Shown: positions 61,153-64,000 of the stretch, piece by piece | Layout of the letters: every line of letters begins with the position of its first letter | How positions within the stretch are numbered: the first letter of the stretch is position 1 | NCBI RefSeq assembly: GCF_004210375.1 | Contig: NC_134830.1 | Span: 167,283,874-167,347,873, forward strand | Direction of reading: 5' to 3' | Length of the DNA: 64,000 nt | Source: Tachypleus tridentatus | Taxonomy: Eukaryota; Arthropoda; Merostomata; Xiphosura; Limulidae | Made by a program: the position numbers and the translations under genes | The notes under the pieces: generated by a model | Seen by the model: only the letters and a program-made list of their open reading frames with translations | Databases searched by the model: none | What the model was told of the DNA's origin: nothing

Positions 61153-61374
61153 GTTTCACCAACAGCAAAAACAATCCAAGAGGTGTTATTTATAATAAGA
61201 ACATGTGGGATTGATTCTTGGTTTAAATAAGAGATTTAACTTCCTTCACAACTTAAATCGTGTAAAGTCGAATGTTCTACACAACAATCATTATATTATA
61301 AATAATATTTGTTGGCAAACGCGTATTTGTGTGGTGTAGTAATTCTTGTTTTATATTTTCTCAAAGAACAATAG

Positions 61375-61470
61375 AATGACAGAAGAAGAAGTTATGGAGG
61401 AAATAAAAGGTATGACTTCTGTGAGCGATCCCACCGATAAATATACTATTATAAAAAAAATTGGACAATG
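61375..61470 (+). CDS. PAK-like STE20 kinase, one exon (linker and start of kinase domain)
   Basis: The exon reads (K)MTEEEVMEEIKGMTSVSDPT, then DKYTIIKKIGQ, and stops inside a codon beginning TG at the donor GTAAGT. In p21-activated kinases the same stretch reads like [31 protein letters not shown], just before the glycine-rich ATP loop; this comparison is from memory. An acceptor-like CAATAG immediately precedes AATG, so an internal exon with a split Lys codon fits better than a first exon, although ATG at 61,376 could also start translation. Oddity: the split codon must be TGN (Cys or Trp), where PAKs have the second glycine of the loop. No other kinase exon was found in the window. Confidence 0.65.
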
Positions 61471-62129
61471 GTAAGTTTAAATGTAATATGTACACCAGGA
61501 GCTCTTTCTGCATTTAAACTTATAGAAAAGTGTGGTGGCTTGAATATGGTAGGAACTCTTATTAGTACTTGAGTTTTGGTTTCAAATTCTTTATGTCAGT
61601 TGTTCGGAAAATTGAGTCCAAAAAAATAAATAATTAACATTTTGTGAAAAGTTGCAAAAGAACGATTTAGGGATTTAAAGTTAAATTTGTAGTTAATAGT
61701 AAAATCATAGAGATAAAAAGTTATGTTTTGATAATAGCACTAATTATTTAGTAATACCACTCAACGCATGTTGGTATTTTGTTTAATTTTAATTGTACAT
61801 TCACTAGCTTTTCTAAAAACGTTCTAACTGATTGAGGATGTGATATTAAGCTGATAATTTTGTAAATTTCACATGAATTTTTTTTTACTCTCTCTTTCAA
61901 ATTCCTCTATACAATGGGAAACTAAGTTTGAATTTTCAAACAAGGTCTAAGTAACTGTTATATACTTGCTACTGAAATGTGAAGCAAGATGTTTTGAGAT
62001 TCGCTGCTACAAGTTCCTTTAATCAGGCTCGTATGTGAGCACTTCACAATTAATAGATCTCTCAATCATCTTATCTTCCAGTGGATTTGTCTTCAGTGGG
62101 TTACTCCTTATGTCTATTGCTTTACTACA
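61471..62129. other. Presumed intron of the PAK-like gene
   Basis: AT-rich, with no further kinase exon visible here. Confidence 0.4.
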
Positions 62130-63000
62130 TCCTTCGACCACAAACTACTTCTGTTTTGGTCTTTGGTTCCTCATCTTCTTGCCCTGACTATCAGCACTTT
62201 TAGTCAGGACTTGGTCAATAAATATCCGTATGTTGATTCTCCCATTCAACTTTTTCATTGGACGATTTTCTTCCGTCCGTACCATTTAATGTCAAGTTCT
62301 TCTTATTGCTCCTTACTGGCCTATTCATGTGTGTTTATGTTAATTATGTAACTACCTCTGTTTCCTTTCCTTTGTTGGTAATATTGATCATATCACTACT
62401 CTTTTCCTCATTCTTCATGTTTGGTTTTATCTGGTGTTTGGGAGCAAATCAGGCTTGTTGTGATATTTAGTTTATTTCATCCATGTACGTTTATCACCAT
62501 AAATGGAAAGTTTTCTGCCATTCATCTCTTGATCAGTGGACGGTCATCTTAGCGGTTCAATGTTCCTCGCGTTGTTCAGTCTCTTACTCGACTATTGATT
62601 AAGCATTTTCTGTTTCTTCGATTAGCAATTATGAGATGTCTTGTTCAACACTTTTCATTTTTATCAATATTGGGGTCCTTCATTGTGACATGTTGATCTT
62701 CTGGACTGAAAATGTTAATGGGGTCCTTCATTGCCTTACTGCTTTACACTTTTCACCTGAACTTTGTTTGACCATTTCTTATAGATTTATTTCCTTTTCA
62801 TCTTAGCCTGTGGACATTGGTGGGCTGACTTTTTAGCCAGGACTATTTCACATACTTTTTATCATCTTACATATCTTCTCATTTATCTGAATCATTCTTT
62901 TCTCCCAGAAACTACAGTGACTAGGGAGTGTAACTATGATTCTTTCCATTTCTCACCTTCTATGTCCTGTATGTGCTAATTCTCAATGTTTAATTGCTTA
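62130..63000 (+). mobile_element. Faint retroelement fossil, possibly DIRS-like
   Basis: Pyrimidine-rich, protein-like plus-strand stretches resemble parts of a reverse transcriptase (near 62,180) and an RNase-H end with GHWWADFLAR (near 62,815). Their order and spacing fit a DIRS-type or related retroelement. It is old and broken in many places, and the family assignment is tentative. Confidence 0.3.
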
Positions 63001-63257
63001 GATGACGTTCACATGTAGTGTTCATTCCCCTCTCTTTATCCTTTGAAAACCGTTCTCTGTTTGTAATATTTCTCCCTCACTAACTGAAATTGAGCTTTTG
63101 ATTCAATTGGTGTATTTCTCTTTGCATAGTTCAGAAAGTGTTAAAGTGTGCATTTTGATTTAAAAGGAGTATTTGGCAAATTATGAAGAATACAATAACA
63201 GAAATACATCATTGCCCTGCGAACTTTTAAAGTACGTTTGTTCAGTTACAAATAGGC

Positions 63258-63538
63258 TTAGCATAGTCAGGTAGTTAAGGCGCTCGACTCGTCTTCTGAG
63301 AGGTCGCGGGTTCGAAATTCCGTCGCACCAAACATGCTCGCCCTTTCAGCTGTAGGGGTGTAATGATGTGTGAATCAATTGAAGTATTTATTCGTAAAAG
63401 AGTAGCCCAAGAGTTGGCGATGACCTATAATGACAAGCTGCTTTCACTCTAGTTTTACACTACTAAATTATGGACGGCAGGTGCAGATAACCATCGTGTA
63501 GCTTTTCGCGAAATCCAAAAAGAAACAAACAAACAGAA
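63258..63538 (+). repeat. tRNA-derived SINE, family 1
   Basis: Plus-strand copy with CATAGTCAGGTAGTTAAGG head and a B-box carrying one extra base (GGGTTCGAAATTCC). The tail is AAACAAACAAAC. Confidence 0.9.
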
Positions 63539-64000
63539 ATTTACAAGATTTATAGGGCAAAATAATCAGTAGTGACGTTAATATTATTTTAATTAAAATA
63601 ATAGTTTACTTTAATGGATTAATTCATGTGTGTAGGCTTAGTTGAAAAGATTCAAAACTCATCACACTACGAGTACATCTGGATTGTTACAGCAGAACAC
63701 ATTTTCAAAAGTTATCAATGTTACTTGACGGAGTGGTGCTTACTCGTGTCAGTATAAACTACTATTTATGTTTTATCCATACTTTATAGTATTCTTCATA
63801 TAATAACAAACATTTAACTATGCATGATATTCTAATTTCTGTATAATAAAATAAGCATTCATTTTTACAATTTTACAAAGATTAGAAACATATGTTTATC
63901 CATTGTGTTTGTTTTTCTCAAAGCACAATAATTTTATCACTAGAATTTAGGTATGTCTTTACATACCAGTAGATTACATATTCTATTGATATTTCTTTTA
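63539..64000. other. AT-rich non-coding stretch
   Basis: No further exon of the PAK-like gene was recognised before the window ends. Confidence 0.4.

Overview
The window looks like nuclear DNA from a chelicerate, most likely a horseshoe crab (Limulus, Tachypleus or Carcinoscorpius). This rests on three things: AT-rich non-coding DNA, short split genes with good GT/AG junctions, and roughly 17 copies of a ~270-bp tRNA-derived SINE whose body I recall from horseshoe crab transcripts and genome sequence. The species cannot be fixed from sequence alone. Only four host gene loci are convincing; mobile elements and their remains fill much of the rest.

Region 5.1-38.6 kb holds a diverged segmental duplication: copy A at about 5.1-16.9 kb and copy B at about 23.7-38.6 kb. 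Each copy carries a two-exon minus-strand gene for a 63-residue secreted peptide with a cysteine-stabilised alpha-beta (defensin-like) pattern: a signal-peptide exon, an intron of 2.7-3.0 kb, then an exon with the CxxxC...CxC core and an extra seventh cysteine. Both copies are open and correctly spliced in silico. The long ORF that covers the mature part of copy B is misleading, because its start lies in the intron. These paired peptide genes are the most interesting content of the window.

The same duplication carries Tc1-like remnants preceded by a TATA box and a mini-exon, with an identity pattern that suggests gene conversion. Each copy also has its own insertion of a large, unclassified terminal-inverted-repeat element (10.80-13.04 kb and 27.30-34.27 kb). 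The second is split by a nearly complete hAT transposon (29,027-32,246) whose transposase has a clean intron but two stops and two frameshifts. A Penelope-like fossil lies at about 17 kb and short CACTA-like elements at 41 and 59 kb.

Region 49.6-54.45 kb is one minus-strand host gene. A nine-base coding exon (three codons) behind a TATA box is joined across a 2.56-kb intron, which holds a 56-bp minisatellite, to a 2.1-kb exon. The product is a secreted, cysteine-free, Gln/Ser-rich protein of about 714 residues with 21-residue repeats. The architecture resembles arthropod cuticle and matrix protein genes.

At 61,375-61,470 there is one plus-strand exon of a PAK-like STE20 kinase (linker plus the first strand of the kinase domain); the rest of that gene lies outside the window or was not seen. 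Its following intron contains a faint retroelement fossil and a SINE. No RNA genes, CRISPR arrays or prokaryotic features are present.
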